A DNA stretch of 64,000 bases from Blastomussa wellsi (GCA_947652115.1 OX393573.1:3825522-3889521); one strand, 5' to 3'. Positions 1 to 12,136 are shown, counted from the first letter of the stretch. The notes: generated by a model from the letters alone, not told the origin. Translations and numbers: made by a program.

Positions 1-2
1 AG

Positions 3-3000
3 ATTTTAGGAGTAAGTCATGGCATGCTCGGTGGATTGTTGGTTATATTGGGTGTCGTTGTGCGACTTGTTGTGGATCATTGGACCAGCGTAATGTTGCT
101 TGCTTTGTGGATCGGTGTCATTGTAAGTGCGACTATTATTCTTTAATGGAACCAGCCATGTTTCTATTGGATTCCTTTATACCATGTTTGAATTTCATTG
201 CATTGCTGTCGACTCATCAGCTGTCAATTTTAATGTTTCCATTGTTTTTTGTTTGTTTCTTGTCTAATGAGAAAGCTTAAATAATTAAGTCAAAGGATTT
301 AGACCTTCCGAAAGCAACTTGTAAAAGATAATTCAATATAGTAAAGAGCTCTGGTGAAAACCAACATCCTATAAGTTTCAAGGCAGATCTTTATTTCAGT
401 TTAACTCAAAACTTGAGGTTAGCCGAGCTTCAACTGCGTGGCCAAAGAACTATGTAGATAAAATGTATTGAATATTAATTTACACATGCACGGTCCTGCA
501 CTTGAACAGTGTGTCACTGATCGTTTCATAGAAACCTAGCAACAAGATAATGAACTAAGTTTCAACCAAAAGCCAACATTCACGACTTTTTTGCAGCGAA
601 GAAACAAAAAACAAAAACCCTAGACCTCTATTCTGGGGCACGAAAGCAACATTGAGTGCAAGTAGAATTGAAGCAGCTGGAATATTCAAGCCTCTATTCC
701 AGGCATTGCATATACAAAAGGTGCGGTTACGCAGGTTACACGGAGCAGAAAAAAATGAACTTTTTACCACGGGAAATTAAACTGTCACCAGTGCCGAGTG
801 TGACCGACATTTCCCTAGGTAAATCTCCCCGTGGTAAAATTCAGTTCATGAATACGTCATAAATATCTAATAACCGACCATTACCTTGACAATCGCGTGT
901 AACTACTGGTTAACAATAACCCGGTAAACTGAAACCGTACCGTGGCAAAAACTATACCATAGGAAATGACATTTACCGTGGTTTGTGTAACCGCACCTTA
1001 CATATGTAACTTTAGAACTAGGCAGGGGTTTTAAAAACATTTTCTGGGAAATGAAAAGGGTTAAACACAACTGATCTTGTCATACTGTTCTCACTAAATT
1101 CGTATTTATCGCAGATTGCAGCTACAGGTGCCATTGCAGTTAGCGACTCAAACATGGATAACACAGACAACTCCAAAAAATATTATGTGAGTTTTCCTTT
1201 GATTTAAAGACGGAACACATGACCAGTAAAACATTGCCCATAATATAAGAAAAACTAAAGCTTGCATGTGTACACCCCAACACTCAAGCTGACTTTGGTG
1301 TTGTATTGAAAATAGTGAAGTTCATTGGATTTCAAGGAGAAAGCTACTCAACAGGGACGGATATATGAGTTTTTAAAGGAGGGGTGCACCATGCACTAAG
1401 GAATGACTCAACTGACGGGTGACGTAAATAATTGTTTCGCAGAATGCCAGTTAAATTAGAGAGCTGCAGGTCATTTCAGGGGAGGGGAGAGTGTGTACCC
1501 TCTGTACCCCTCCCCTAGATCCACCCCTGCTCAACTATTTCAAATTTACTACAAAATGAAAATTTACATTTTATTTGGTTGTTGTTCAGTAATAATAAAA
1601 GGAACGTCGACTTAAAAGAATTATATCTTCTGATTGCACCTAATTTAATTCCTGACCAGAGTGCACATATCATGGGCCCATAAATTTCAAACCAGAAATA
1701 GTGAAAATCTACACCCGGAAGAAGCGAAGTGACCGAGTGGCTTGATCGTTGTATTTGAAATCCGTATGTCGCGGGTTCAAGTCCCGTTCTGACCACTAGC
1801 TTGTGTTGTTCTCGGTAGCCCCGAGTTTAACTCCTCGGCTACGCTTGTAAATAACCAACTGTTCTGCCTCCTGCCGGTTGAGATTCTTAAACCTGTTATG
1901 TTAGGCATCCTCAATAAAGATTTATTGTTATCTTATGTTTGTTTACAATATTTGTTTGTTTGTTTGTTTGTTTGTTTACATTGGCCTTTTGGCAGACTGC
2001 ATATACCTACGTATTCAACGAGCGCGCGTTGGACATGATAGATAGCCTGCAACGAGGCACGCAGCGCTATCTCATATCCAAAAAGCGTGAATGAAATAAT
2101 TGTTTTATATTTGAGCTCCCCGGCTGTTCTCACTAACGCGAACACCTACAATATTCGTGTTCCAAGGTAAATAAACTCAGTACCATGGCTTGTAAACCAA
2201 TCAAAAACTCAGGAATTGCAAATCATGGCTAGTTGTTAATAATGTAAGTACCCTACCTCTTTTCACGACGAGTTATCAGTCTCTATTTTGTCTTTTCAGT
2301 TGGTGGATTTCCTGATGTTCTCTGTGATATCTCTGCTCTTATCCACCCTGCTGGTTGTTTGCTACAGTATGGCGGTGCACACGGCGTTTACAGGCGAAGA
2401 GCTAGGATCATTCGGCTGGTACTCGTACGATAGATACCACGAGCAGAATATGCTACGGACCAGAACCTTCACCATTCTTGTACTCATCTTGGGCTGCTTG
2501 GAATTTATTCTGTGCGCTGGTTCAATCGGTTACGTTGCATACGCCTACAAACGAGACCAAAAAAAGGTAGGTGTTTGTTTTCAAATCTGTATAAATAGCA
2601 ACAGTTAAGAGTTGGAACAAATCACAAATAAAAACGTATATCTGTAGAAAGCGTCCAAGAAGATTGCTTCCTTGGTATAAGGTTGTATAATGTAGAGGTC
2701 AGCTTATTCCGGTTTCCCTAGCATATGCATTAAACGACAGGGAGCATGGTGGATTTCCACTGTCGCGTAATTTTTACGTGCGTAAATGAAATTATAGACG
2801 ATGTATGGAAAACTTGCGTACCCGTTTACGCAAGCCGTTCATACATTGTCTCTAAATTTTTTTACGCACGTAAACGCGCGTAAAAAATTACGCGGCAGTG
2901 GAAATCCACCTTTAGACTTCTTAAGCCACTACACATCGCTGAATAACGTATAGACTCAGTGATATTGTAAGTAAAAAATTACGTGCGTGAATTTAGGGGA

Positions 3001-4130
3001 TAAATCTTGTTCCGCACTCGAGTACTGTCTGCTAACGGTTATTTGCAGCCCTATCTATTCACAGTCTATATCTAAATATTTGCTCTACTGTCAACATGTT
3101 ATATATTTATTATTGTTTTCCAATAGAAACGAAATCCCGACGATGGATCTTATTCTTACGGTAACCAGGTAGATCCAATTTTTTGGTTTAGGGCTAAGAG
3201 CCATTTATATCATGAAGAGAGAAATGGTTATGAACCCCGTCAAGGTTCTTTGTTGTATCATTTTGTTCGCTATTTTAGGGGCTAACCGTGTAAAAATTAA
3301 ACCTGGCAAAATGTACAGAACAGCTGTTTCGAGAAAGGTTGTCGGAGGTAAATTAAAGAAGTACACGGTACCCTCTCGAAAGGTATTGTGGGTAGTTTTA
3401 AGTTCACGTACACTGATGATTCACCATCGCCTTATGCTTTCTTGCGGTTTTGATGTATTGATGGATTTACAGTGACTTATTAAAAATCATGGCTTATCTG
3501 ACCCGACTCAGATTGTCGCGTGCACTTTTCCGACAACCTATAACCATTCTCGAAACAGCTACATACAAAAAGTGGTTAAGTATATAGAAACCTTACGATT
3601 ACGTAATTCATGCATAGTGTATGAACGCAAATAAAAGAAAAAGATGTGCACGGTCGTGTGCCTTCAACATGAAAATGAATAGGTATTCTTCTTCTTTTAG
3701 CCCCCGTTGTAGGTTTGTTTTGCAAACCGAAATATCGGTCAAACATATTCTACAACGTACTTATTTTCATCTATTTTCTTTCTGTTTCAATCTCTTAATT
3801 CTCTTTGCCATGGGTATCAGTTTACCATTTTTTACTTATATATCTTAAGATTTTTACTGCTCCAAGTCTACACAAGATCCGGCACTCTTCATCTTGATTT
3901 GTCGTTGTGGTTTTGCTTATGTTAGAAGATTTGTTTGCTTATATATCAATAAAAGCTCTCAGTTGATTGTCAGCTCGGAGCAGTTTACAGGAAATGTATG
4001 TCTATGATATGACCCTCCATATCACTACCAGCTTTAACAAATCGATTTTGTTTATTTTTTTCCGCAGAATCCAGCTCCTGGAAATGCGCCTTACTCGTAC
4101 GTCAACGAAACCTACGACTCTCGATTGTAG
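3..4130 (+). CDS. MS4A/CD20-like four-transmembrane protein, 3' part of gene
   Basis: Five exons fit in one frame, all with phase-0 introns: 3-122 (may begin upstream of the window), 1115-1186, 2300-2566, 3127-3168 and 4068-4130 (stop TAG). They encode about 187 visible residues. The first exon carries a glycine-rich hydrophobic helix (GMLGGLLVILGVVV) and the start of a second helix (LLALWIGVI) that continues into exon 2. The third exon carries two more helices (FLMFSVISLLLSTLLVV and ILVLILGCLEFILCAG) separated by a loop with charged and aromatic residues. The cytoplasmic tail has repeated Tyr-Ser-Tyr and Pro/Asn-rich segments. The four-helix layout, with a short extracellular loop after helix 1 and a longer one between helices 3 and 4, resembles the MS4A/CD20 and TMEM176 group. 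This assignment is by pattern only. A tetraspanin is less likely because no CCG motif is seen. The start codon lies outside the window, or in a further upstream exon. Confidence 0.6.
716..1000. mobile_element. MITE with inverted ends, in intron 1 of the MS4A-like gene
   Basis: The ends are inverted copies of AAGGTGCGGTTAC (left about 717-730, right about 985-998). Inside is a second inverted pair (ATGAACTTTTTACCACGGG near 755 and its complement ending at 849), both containing the TACCACGG core. No coding capacity is seen. This fits a short non-autonomous DNA transposon or foldback element. Confidence 0.55.
1352..1529. mobile_element. hAT-like MITE (CAGGG...CCCTG ends)
   Basis: The element is 178 bp, starts CAGGGACGGAT and ends ATCCACCCCTG. 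It is flanked by the direct repeat CTCAA on both sides (1347-1351 and 1530-1534). A related copy starts at 58805 (CAGGGGTGGACCC). The CAGGG-type terminus suggests hAT, whose target duplications are normally 8 bp; only 5 bp match here. Confidence 0.55.
1727..1980 (+). mobile_element. tRNA-Ser-derived SINE with TTTG tail
   Basis: Positions 1729-1796 resemble a tRNA-Ser. An A-box-like GACCGAGTGGCT is followed by an anticodon-loop-like TTGAAATC (anticodon TGA), and a B box GGGTTCAAGTCCC lies at about 1774-1786. The acceptor arms do not pair well, so this is not a working tRNA. A tRNA-unrelated body of about 140 bp follows and runs into a (TTTG)n tract at 1951-1978, as in a SINE 3' end. Confidence 0.7.
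2748..2910. repeat. Foldback repeat in an intron
   Basis: GGTGGATTTCCACTG at 2748 is the inverted complement of CAGTGGAAATCCACC ending at 2910. The arms extend inwards through CGCGTAATTTTTACG-type sequence. A fragment of the same motif recurs near 2972-2990. No ORF is present. Confidence 0.65.
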
Positions 4131-4877
4131 CGCCCACCTATCAGTCGGAGATCTGTGACTTTATGTCAGTTCTCGCTTTCAAACTAACTTATGCTAAATT
4201 GAATTCTTTAAAAATATAGTGACGGTTTCCTAGTTAAATTTAAAAACAGCGCTGATTAAGCTAACCTGGTATTAGTTGGAATTTTACAGAAAACTCTGAT
4301 TTAACTATTGTTATTTTTATTAATAACTATCGTTATTGGGGAGTTATTTGGCGTTCGAACACTCGATCGATCATTCCGCTATATTATCCCAGCCCTCTGC
4401 GCGTTTCTCATCCAAGAATTCCGGCCATAACCACGATCGAAGGATTTTCCAGCCATTGCACCCAAAACGTACCCCTACTCCGAACCCCTTTCTTAGCGCC
4501 CTGATTACTTTGAAGACCTCGTCGGGGCTTAAAAAGTCGAGGATTCAACCAAACACCAGAAAGTCATTCAAAATACAAGTAGACTTATTTAAGCGAAGAA
4601 AAAGCAGCTTTTGTGGCCTTATAAGTTCTCCGATTAGGGACAACTCAATACTTCTAGGGCACGTGGGGCAGCCGATCATTTTATTGTACTTAAGCCGCAC
4701 GGCAAATCCTCTACTAGTAAAACCGGCGGACAACGGTCGCTTTGAGGCAAAATAGAAGCAATAGTTATTATTAATCTGTTATTACTATTTTTAATATTTA
4801 ACCATAAGTAAAAGTATTTTGTGATTTAGTTAATTAACAATGTAATTATGCAATTTAGAATATATTTTAAGCCCTGG

Positions 4878-4916
<39 letters not shown>

Positions 4917-5330
4917 TAATAAATAATAAATAAATAGCAAAACTAATAACATAGATTCCGCTAATACCGCGAGTTGCTGCCGAGCCCCCTGCCACCTAAA
5001 ATAATCGCTATTAGCTAGTATAGGAACCCATAATGACTGCGGGGTACTGCATCGTACCCATAGACGCAAAAATCCTTCCAACAGATCTTTAAATAATATT
5101 CCCTCCCAAATATCATCCCATGGCAGTTTTGTCTAGTATTTTCTCTTAAAAACAGATAAATAAACTAACATTTCTTCTTATAAAATGCCTCCTGCTTTTA
5201 ACATTGTTGTCGCCGATTCGTTACCGTTATTGTGATACTTTTCGAGTGATTTCGAGACTTCAAAGTCATTCCACATAGCTGAACTATTTTTAACAACAGA
5301 TGAGAGGGACCTTTCTAACCATGAACAGAT

Positions 5331-5436
5331 TGAGCTATCTTACACGAAGCGTGGAATCGTTGGAGCCTCAGCCCTTTCAGTGGCCACCAATCCCTAGAGG
5401 CTCCAACAATTCCACGCTTCGTGTAAGACAACTCAA
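5331..5436. repeat. Near-perfect inverted repeat (hairpin), 39-bp arms
   Basis: The left arm, 5331-5369, contains TTACACGAAGCGTGGAAT. The right arm, 5398-5436, is its inverted complement with three mismatches by eye. The loop is about 28 bp. This looks like a foldback or MITE remnant. Confidence 0.7.
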
Positions 5437-5682
5437 TATGTTTATCGGTTAAAATTAAAAAAAAAATGTGCTAAATTTTTCCAAGTCTATTGCCAAAATC
5501 TCTTGGCGCTGGGAGTTTTGATTGTTTTGTTCCTTCAGTAAATCTGTTACGCTAGTTCTGCGATACGGTTTGGACAGGTCGCGATGAAAAATTAAATATC
5601 TGTGAACATTCCGCACGCGCAGGCAATATGTAATAAAACTTCCACGTGAAACCTACATCAGACCACGTGGTTCCGCGGGTAT

Positions 5683-5784
5683 AGTCCAGGGTTTAGTTCC
5701 TTTGCGACGCAGGCTATAAATACGATAAAAAAAGGTCCAGGGTTTAGTTCCTTTGCGACGCAGGCGATAAAAACGATAAAAAAG
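5683..5784 (+). repeat. Two tandem copies of a 51-bp unit upstream of HACD
   Basis: GTCCAGGGTTTAGTTCCTTT occurs at 5684 and again at 5735, each followed by GCGACGCAGGC and an A-rich end. The second copy ends about 190 bp before the HACD start codon, so the repeat lies in the likely promoter or 5'UTR. No function can be read from it. Confidence 0.7.
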
Positions 5785-5975
5785 GAAACGCGTTTATCTC
5801 GCAAAAACGCACATATTCTAAACCAGAACAATAAATCCTAACCGAAAAGGAGCCTGCCAAAAGCTTCTCCACCATCGACACCATCGCGTGACTAAGGGGT
5901 CGTCATAACGTGGGGCTTGGCGACTGGACTGAAGTAGGGACATAGCACCAGTTTTTCTCTTTTTGTCTGTGCAAC

Positions 5976-8900
5976 ATGGCCGCTCTTGGGAAGATCTACT
6001 TGCTGTTCTACAACGTCATACTCACGCTTGGGTGAGAGGTTATTTGCACATTTGAAGATTAATATCTATGGTTCTGCATCATTCGTTTCATTATCTTACG
6101 CCAAAGGATGCTAGCGTTCTTGTGAGCGGGCGCATGCATCACAGCAGCTCTTGCAAATCCCTTCGAGTTCGATTGCCTAGCATCTGGGTAGACTCGAGAC
6201 AGAGAGACTGGAGCAATTTTAGAACACCCTCCCACTAGCTTATTCGTATTTCTCTGCACGCGCTGTAGAACGAGGCGTATAAAAAACCAACCACTCAAAT
6301 TAAATGAGATGCAAACAAGTGGCAGGGCATATTACAGCAAAATCCCGGAACGCTAAGTACCGGTATGTTGTTGTTTGGAGGGCCTACTGTAGACAATCGA
6401 TGAAACCGATGATCGATGACAATAGGTATCAATTTTAATCGATTGACGTAGTGATAATCTATGGAAAATCGATCGAAAAAAGCTTTTGTGATTATTTGAA
6501 CTTAATAACTTAATTGATCGATTCCAATCGATATCAAAGGGGATAATGCGTGCACCTTGTCCCCAGGGTAGGGATTTTTATAAGGAATTTTGACATATAG
6601 CAGCCATCTTTTGTAGTGGTTTAGTGGGGAATTTGATACTTTTGACCAATTATGCTGTCCCAGGGTGGCTAATTTGACTCATTTTTTCAGAAAATGTAAA
6701 AATCCCCCCCATGCCCCACCCCCTCCTCCCTTGGGCTTAACACTTATAGGTGCATAAATACATGGCGTTCCAAATTCAGTGCCCATCTCCCCCCTGTTAG
6801 CATTGGCCATTTTTAGTTATTAGTTTAAACTAATAACTAAAGGTGTTGGAATCTAAATAGACCAATTTCGATATTTTAATATTCAGCCTAAAACAATAGG
6901 GGAGGCTTTGGGGAATAAATCCCACGACCTCTATAATTTATACCTCGGAGCCTCATGCTGAGGTCTATTGTTTTAGGCTGAAGTTTAAAATATTGAAATT
7001 GGTCTATTCCTCTTCAAAGGTATCTCTAAAAAGGTACCTCTCCAAGCAATCTCACCCAGGGGTACTGGGCTTTGGAGAGATGACTTATGTTGACAATTGA
7101 TATGTCATTTGTATATTTTTTGCAGGTGGGGTGTAATTCTGTTCCTGTCAGTCCAGCACTTGGCAAAGAAGAAGACCAACATAGGGCTTTATGATTCTGT
7201 AGTGAAACCCCTAGAGATATTTCAATCAGCAGCCATTCTAGAGGTGTTTAAATTTAATGTTTATAACAGTAAAGGGTTTAAACCCAATAGTTGCAATGTG
7301 GTTTGTGTGTACAATTGCTACACACTGACAGTCTGACAGTAAGGTGATGGTAGTTTGAAGAGACAAATCGTCAGCTGGTAACAGCTCTTCATCACCTTCA
7401 GACTTAAAAAAAGTTGGTAAACCAACCCTGTACTGGCTTCACTAATGACTGAAATGAAGTAATTGTTTGCTTGAACTTTTTTTCCAGGTATTACATTGTG
7501 CAACAGGTAAGTAAGAGGTACTTACAACACTTACTTTCAAAACTAAGGTACTCAGAGTGCCAAATTGTTTTGTCATTGTAACCAATTTGTTTTCAGGTCT
7601 GGTGCCATCTTCAGTTGTTTTAACAGCTTTCCAAGTTGCCTCAAGACTCTTTTTAACCTGGGCAATTGCACATAGTGTCCCTCAAGTAAGTGAAACCATA
7701 TTCTATGCCTGATGGTTTAAAATGTACTGAGAGTGGTTCACAAGTGGAGTTGGTTTACTCAAGGGGAAATTGAAGAAGAGGTGTGAAGAGGTGTGTTGGG
7801 GGGGGGGGGGGGGGGTGGTGGGGGATATTTCCCTGGTGAATTTTTGGGTGTCATGTGTGGTATTATTTTTCATGTAGTAAAGAGAAAAATATGTACTGAT
7901 ATCTAGCCAGAGATGTGCAGTTTTATAATGGCATTTTTTGCATTCCTGCTTATTTCACTGGAAAATAATTCATTATTGTACTTGCTTCTAGGTTCAAGAC
8001 AATCCCGGAGTAGCGGCATTTATTTTAGCATGGTCAATCACAGAAGTTTTACGTTACTCTTTCTATGCTTTTTCACTGCTTGACAGACTGCCCTACATTC
8101 TTCAGTGGTGCAGGTTTGTCTACCAGTTTCTGTTTTCAATGTCTAGTTCCAGAAAATATCCATACTCTCCCCACAGAAGGGGCTGGAAATTGCTGGGAGT
8201 GGGAGTTCTCAGAGACCAAATTTTTTTTTTGGTTGGGGGGGGGGGAGTCTTACAAAAAATCTTTCTGGTGGTGGGGGGGATGGAGTGTTATAAATAAACT
8301 ATCATTTACACACTCAATTTTAGTATTATTGTATTCATGCACACAATTGGCAGGTATTTGATGGCTTAGTGGTTAGCACACCGTTCTTGCCCTGTGGCAG
8401 CGGGGTGGGGAGGGGGACTCCTATATGAAAGAAACAGAGATACTGCTATGTTTTGGTTTTATCAACTAGGTTGATAATGTGAATTGGCCACCATAAAGAG
8501 ATTCGTGAGCTGACGTTTCGAACAAAGCCGAAGGGCTAACGCTCGAAACGTCAGCTCACGAATCTCTTTACGGTGGCCAGTTGACATTATCAACCCAGTT
8601 GATAAAACCAAATTACATTGTTATACTTCCCACCGACGCAGCACCACAGTTGCTTTAGAAACTTAACCCCTCTATACTGCTATGTTGTCTTGCTTAGGGG
8701 TTGAAATAGCAGATTTTGGTCTCATATTGATGTCCAGCACAAAACACCAATTTACAAAATTTTCACCTTTGAGGTCTTGTTTAAATAGTGGTGCACAGAA
8801 AGAAATAAAAAAAAGCGTTATCATACTGTGTTGCCAGTTAAGATCAATCGAGCATGAAAATTGGTGTCTTTTAAGGTCCAAAAAGCTTAAGCTCCTCTAG

Positions 8901-10674
8901 GGGCTTAATTTACATTTTCGGATGAGCATTCTCATCCTTCTAGGAGTCTCTGGGCATTCTTGTGGTCTGGTGCTTTATGACAACCTAAAGTGTCTAAAGT
9001 AGGTTCTGCCTGATTTATTTTCCAGATACACATTCTTTTTCATCCTTTATCCAATTGGTGTAACGGCAAGTGAACTTGAATGTTTTTTTTAATCAGATAG
9101 AGAACGATAAATTCCATACTGATGACATACAGTAATTATAGCAAGTGTTCTCGTATGAACAAAGCACTTCTAACAGTTTGGCTGCTGACTTGTCCCCAGT
9201 CATCTCCAATGAGAAAATAGCAAGACAATGGATATCCTTTCTGCCTCTTTCCCATCATTCCCCACGCCTGTTACTTTTTCTCATAAGAGACAGCTTGGGA
9301 CGAGTCAGGTTTGGCTGTGCGTGAATTGGGGCGAGAGCAATGCATCAATTTTTGCATGCCAAAGATGCGGGGATGCTTGCTACACACAGTATTGAGAGAA
9401 GAAAGACTGATGTTCTACATTAGGGCTATTAAAGACCGTAGAAGTTGTAGAGTGAGAAAGCCGATAGCAAGGGCTGTTAGTGTTTTTTAGAACCAAGTTC
9501 AGTATGACAAAAAGTATACTTTTAGATTGCAAGATATATTTTTCGGATCTCTTCAGATGATGACGTTGGTTATTTGCTTATCAGAATCCTATTCACTCAC
9601 AAGTGTTTCGGGATATTTTTCCAGACGGTATCTATCACGGTTAAAGAGCATAGCACATTCAATTCTTTCTACAATTCAACTGAGATAGTTTTTCTTCTCC
9701 AAAGCAGACGATAAATTATTTGTGTGACGATACACTGGGGAACAGTTGTTCAACATTTTGACTCAATGAATGTGACTCAAATCAAAAGTTTGTACGAAAA
9801 GAATTCAACCTTTGTGTTGTATTCACATTCTATATGCAATACATAAATTGTGTACTAAGGTTTAGCTATTACATTTTTTCATTTTTTCTCTTTACTGCGT
9901 GTTTATTAGGGTGAACTGGTATCAATATATTCATCACTTCGTCACGTGTCCAAGTCTGGTCTGTATAGTGTGACTATGCCAAATGCCTTTAATTTTGCAT
10001 TTGATTTTCATCTATTCCTTATCGTGGTGATGTTATCCTACATTCCAAGTAAGTACTTAAACCCAGGACTCAAACTTTTTAGTCCACTAGCAAAGTGTTG
10101 CTTGTGACAATTTTTCCTACTAGCAAATTGGGGAGAGAACTAGCAAATTTTTTATGTAAAAATTAAAATTGTTAATGATGCTTTTGAAAAGTAATGAGTT
10201 GAAAAGGTAAATAAAAAAGTTCGTTCGCTAGTGGATATTTTCTTCACTCGCAAATTGCAAAAAAACTCGCATTTTGTGAGTTTGTGAGCGTTAATTTCGA
10301 GCCCTGTAAACTTCTTCATCACATTGTCAAAATACTGTGTAGACCCTCTCGGCTATCGCCTCATGGGCCTACATGTACGTTGACAATGTGATCACAAAAT
10401 TCATGGTCGATTACAGGACATACCCTACTTGAACAAGCTCACGTGTTGTTAGGGCTTGATAAAGTATTATCTGTCTGTGAGATGGTCTATGGGCCTCTGG
10501 TATAAATAGCCGATGACCACCTCTGCTTATTGAAATAATTCGTCAAATTAATAATTTGTAGGATTTATTGATGTAACGATGTGTCTTACTTCAATTGCAG
10601 TCTTCCCGCAACTTTACTTTCACATGATACGTCAAAGGAAGAAGGTGATTGGTCGAAAAGATAAACCTGAATAA
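5976..10674 (+). CDS. HACD2: Very-long-chain (3R)-3-hydroxyacyl-CoA dehydratase (HACD1/2 type)
   Basis: This enzyme removes water from 3-hydroxyacyl-CoA, the third step of very-long-chain fatty acid elongation, in the ER membrane. Exons: 5976-6031, 7126-7243, 7488-7506, 7597-7685, 7992-8113, 9026-9065, 9910-10048 and 10601-10674. They sum to 657 nt (218 aa plus TAA), a normal family length. Family landmarks are [12 protein letters not shown] near the N-terminus, [17 protein letters not shown] (about residues 108-124), LYPIGVTGE (142-150) and the C-terminal [19 protein letters not shown]. The catalytic pair known from yeast Phs1 (Tyr, and Glu seven residues later) is present as Y143 and E150. 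The C-terminus KDKPE fits a dilysine ER-retrieval signal. The ATG has G at +4. The intron after exon 6 has a GC donor (9066-9067). The HACD1 versus HACD2 choice is uncertain for an invertebrate. Confidence 0.93.
6396..6532. repeat. Cluster of six ATCGAT palindromes in HACD intron 1
   Basis: Six ATCGAT hexamers fall within about 137 bp. They are embedded in AT-rich degenerate sequence with no fixed period. It may be a decayed minisatellite or MITE. Confidence 0.4.
6857..7008. repeat. Foldback element in HACD intron 1
   Basis: ATAGACCAATTTCGATATTT at 6857 pairs with AAATATTGAAATTGGTCTAT ending at 7008. The pairing continues through CAGCCTAAAACAATAG and CTATTGTTTTAGGCTG. Arms are about 45 bp, separated by about 60 bp. 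Confidence 0.65.
8455..8665 (+). repeat. Palindromic repeat, probable Penelope-like element terminal region
   Basis: GGTTTTATCAACTAGGTTGA (8455) pairs with its complement ending at 8609. The arms also contain GAGATTCGTGAGCTGACGTT and its complement. The tail AAATTACATTGTTATACTTC...CACCGACGCAGCACCACAG (8610-8650) recurs inverted at 31580-31640. The CTCGAAACGTC motif resembles the GTCGAAACGTC motif after the Penelope-like ORF near 46910. The family assignment is inference. A short SINE-head-like piece (GATGGCTTAGTGGTTAGCAC) lies just upstream at 8360. Confidence 0.5.
9186..9312. repeat. Dispersed palindromic repeat, copy 1 (HACD intron 6)
   Basis: GACTTGTCCCCAGTCATCTC at the left and GGGACGAGTCAGG at the right are inverted. 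The centre contains AAAATAGCAAGAC and CCCATCATTCC. The same words in rearranged order recur at 11288-11424. Confidence 0.5.
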
Positions 10675-11287
10675 AGTACCGGCGAAAGAATGCCCAGTGG
10701 AATAATATGATGATCACGTGATCAAGAACTGACAGTATAACTCCGCACTGATTGAGTAGCAGTTGTATTTCAAACCTCTGTTTGTGATCAGGCACTTCCA
10801 CGGTGCTGAAAAAGAAATATATTGACAAATATAATTAAAGCATATTTTTAGCAAGAAGAGGAGTTTCAAGTTGTTAATTGATAGAGTATAAGGAGACTCT
10901 GGAATTGGGGCACCGGAAGTGGAATAGTTTTCAACTTGTTTCGACTTGCCAATCCGGTCCGTCGCGCGTGAAACGAGTTTAAAATGGGCGCGAGTGGAAG
11001 AATTGGTCATGGAAAATCTGGGAGTGATACGCACAAACTCTTTTTTTCGCTTCTCTCGCCCTTGTCGATTGTCCTCGCCCATTTTCGCACCTGCACTCAT
11101 TTAACAGCCGAATTTATATTTATAGAGAGGGAAAACCGACACAGACTGGAAACCTCGTCTGACATGAATCCGATGAAGGACGAATTACCCGTGTCAAATT
11201 AAGCCGTCCATTTTCCCGTTTAAAAGGACGCAAAAGTCCGATGGAAAACCGTCAGCTGAGAAATGAAGCTTTTTTACCTGAACATGG

Positions 11288-11424
11288 ACTCGTCCCCAGT
11301 AGCAGTCGCTGCGAATGATGGGAAGGAGGCAGACATGGGAGCGAATCGTGTGTCTCCCTCCTTTCCTTCTTCCCATCATCCATCGCGTCTTGCTATTTTC
11401 TTTTCGGAGACGACTGGGAACGAG
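11288..11424. repeat. Dispersed palindromic repeat, copy 2
   Basis: Ends are GGACTCGTCCCCAGTAGC at the left and GACGACTGGGAACGAGTC at the right. Inside, GATGGGAAGGAGGCAGACAT pairs loosely with CCTTTCCTTCTTCCCATCATC. It shares core words with the repeat at 9186-9312. Confidence 0.55.
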
Positions 11425-11468
11425 TCAGCTTTTTCCTGATAACTGATTCATGGCGTACGAGCTGGGGT

Positions 11469-11487
11469 TCGGGGGGGGGGGGGGGGG
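11469..11487 (+). repeat. Long poly-G tract
   Basis: An almost uninterrupted run of about 18 G is followed by TGGGGCTGTAGCCCC and CCCAGTTTTG. A similar poly-G followed by CTGCAGCC and CCAAATTTTG context occurs at 37189-37230, suggesting the run is part of a dispersed repeat. Confidence 0.6.
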
Positions 11488-11626
11488 TGGGGCTGTAGCC
11501 CCTCCCCCAGTTTTGAACATGTTTACCACGATTCGGGAACAATCAGTTGGAAGAAAACTAACAAAAACCCCGAATGTCTGCATCAATGCTAGATTGCTTC
11601 ATCGGATTTTTCATTACGTGCTCCTC

Positions 11627-11743
11627 TAGGCTCGATTACCAGCCGCTGTTCGGGAATCGGAGCCCGCACTCCTCCCCGAACACACTCTTCTCGGGGAGGA
11701 ACGAAGACCGGACTCGAGAGAGAGGCGGAAATCGAGCCTAGTG
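11627..11743. repeat. Inverted repeat
   Basis: CTAGGCTCGATTACCAGCCG at the left pairs imperfectly with GCGGAAATCGAGCCTAG at the right. The inner CTCCCCGA and TCGGGGAG words also pair. It is a foldback of about 117 bp. Confidence 0.55.
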
Positions 11744-12136
11744 CTCCTCGTCTGCTGCGACGTCAATCTACAACGCGCTTACAAGTTTTAGTCGGTGAAC
11801 TATGTTTGAATTGTAAAAGTTGCGAAAATAATGTAATGTGTAATGGTGACACAATTGGGAATTGTGTAGTGTTTTCTCGGGAACGGAGGTCACAGCTCCC
11901 CACCTCTCCTTGCGTATCAAACCACAGCTTGAAGATAAGATTTAAGCTTAATAAAGCAATTTTAATTTTTGCTTGCGGTCGTAACCAGCTCATTTGAATT
12001 TTCAGCCAGTTTTCATTAAATTTACCATGTTAAGAAAACGATTGGGTCGTTTTCCTTATTTATTTTTATTTTTTGCTTTAAAGTGGGGGAGGGGGGTTGG
12101 GGGGGGGTTAAAGTCCCCCCAGTTCCCTCAGGCTAC

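Larger units (their letters stand above)
4131..5975. other. Intergenic spacer between the MS4A-like gene and HACD
   Basis: No gene is recognised here. Open frames at 4336-4755 (plus) and 4545-4733 (minus) overlap each other, lack recognisable domains and have no splice context. An AT-rich stretch with several AATAAA-like words (about 4890-4935) could hold the polyadenylation site of the upstream gene. A hairpin (5331-5436) and a short tandem duplication (5683-5784) are listed separately. Confidence 0.6.

Noticed and set aside
1729..1796. Functional tRNA-Ser gene
   Set aside because: The A and B boxes are present, but the arms pair poorly and the sequence runs into a SINE body with a TTTG tail.
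4336..4755. 139-codon plus-strand frame between the MS4A-like and HACD genes
   Set aside because: No ATG start, no domain, overlapping minus-strand frame, and low-complexity basic composition.
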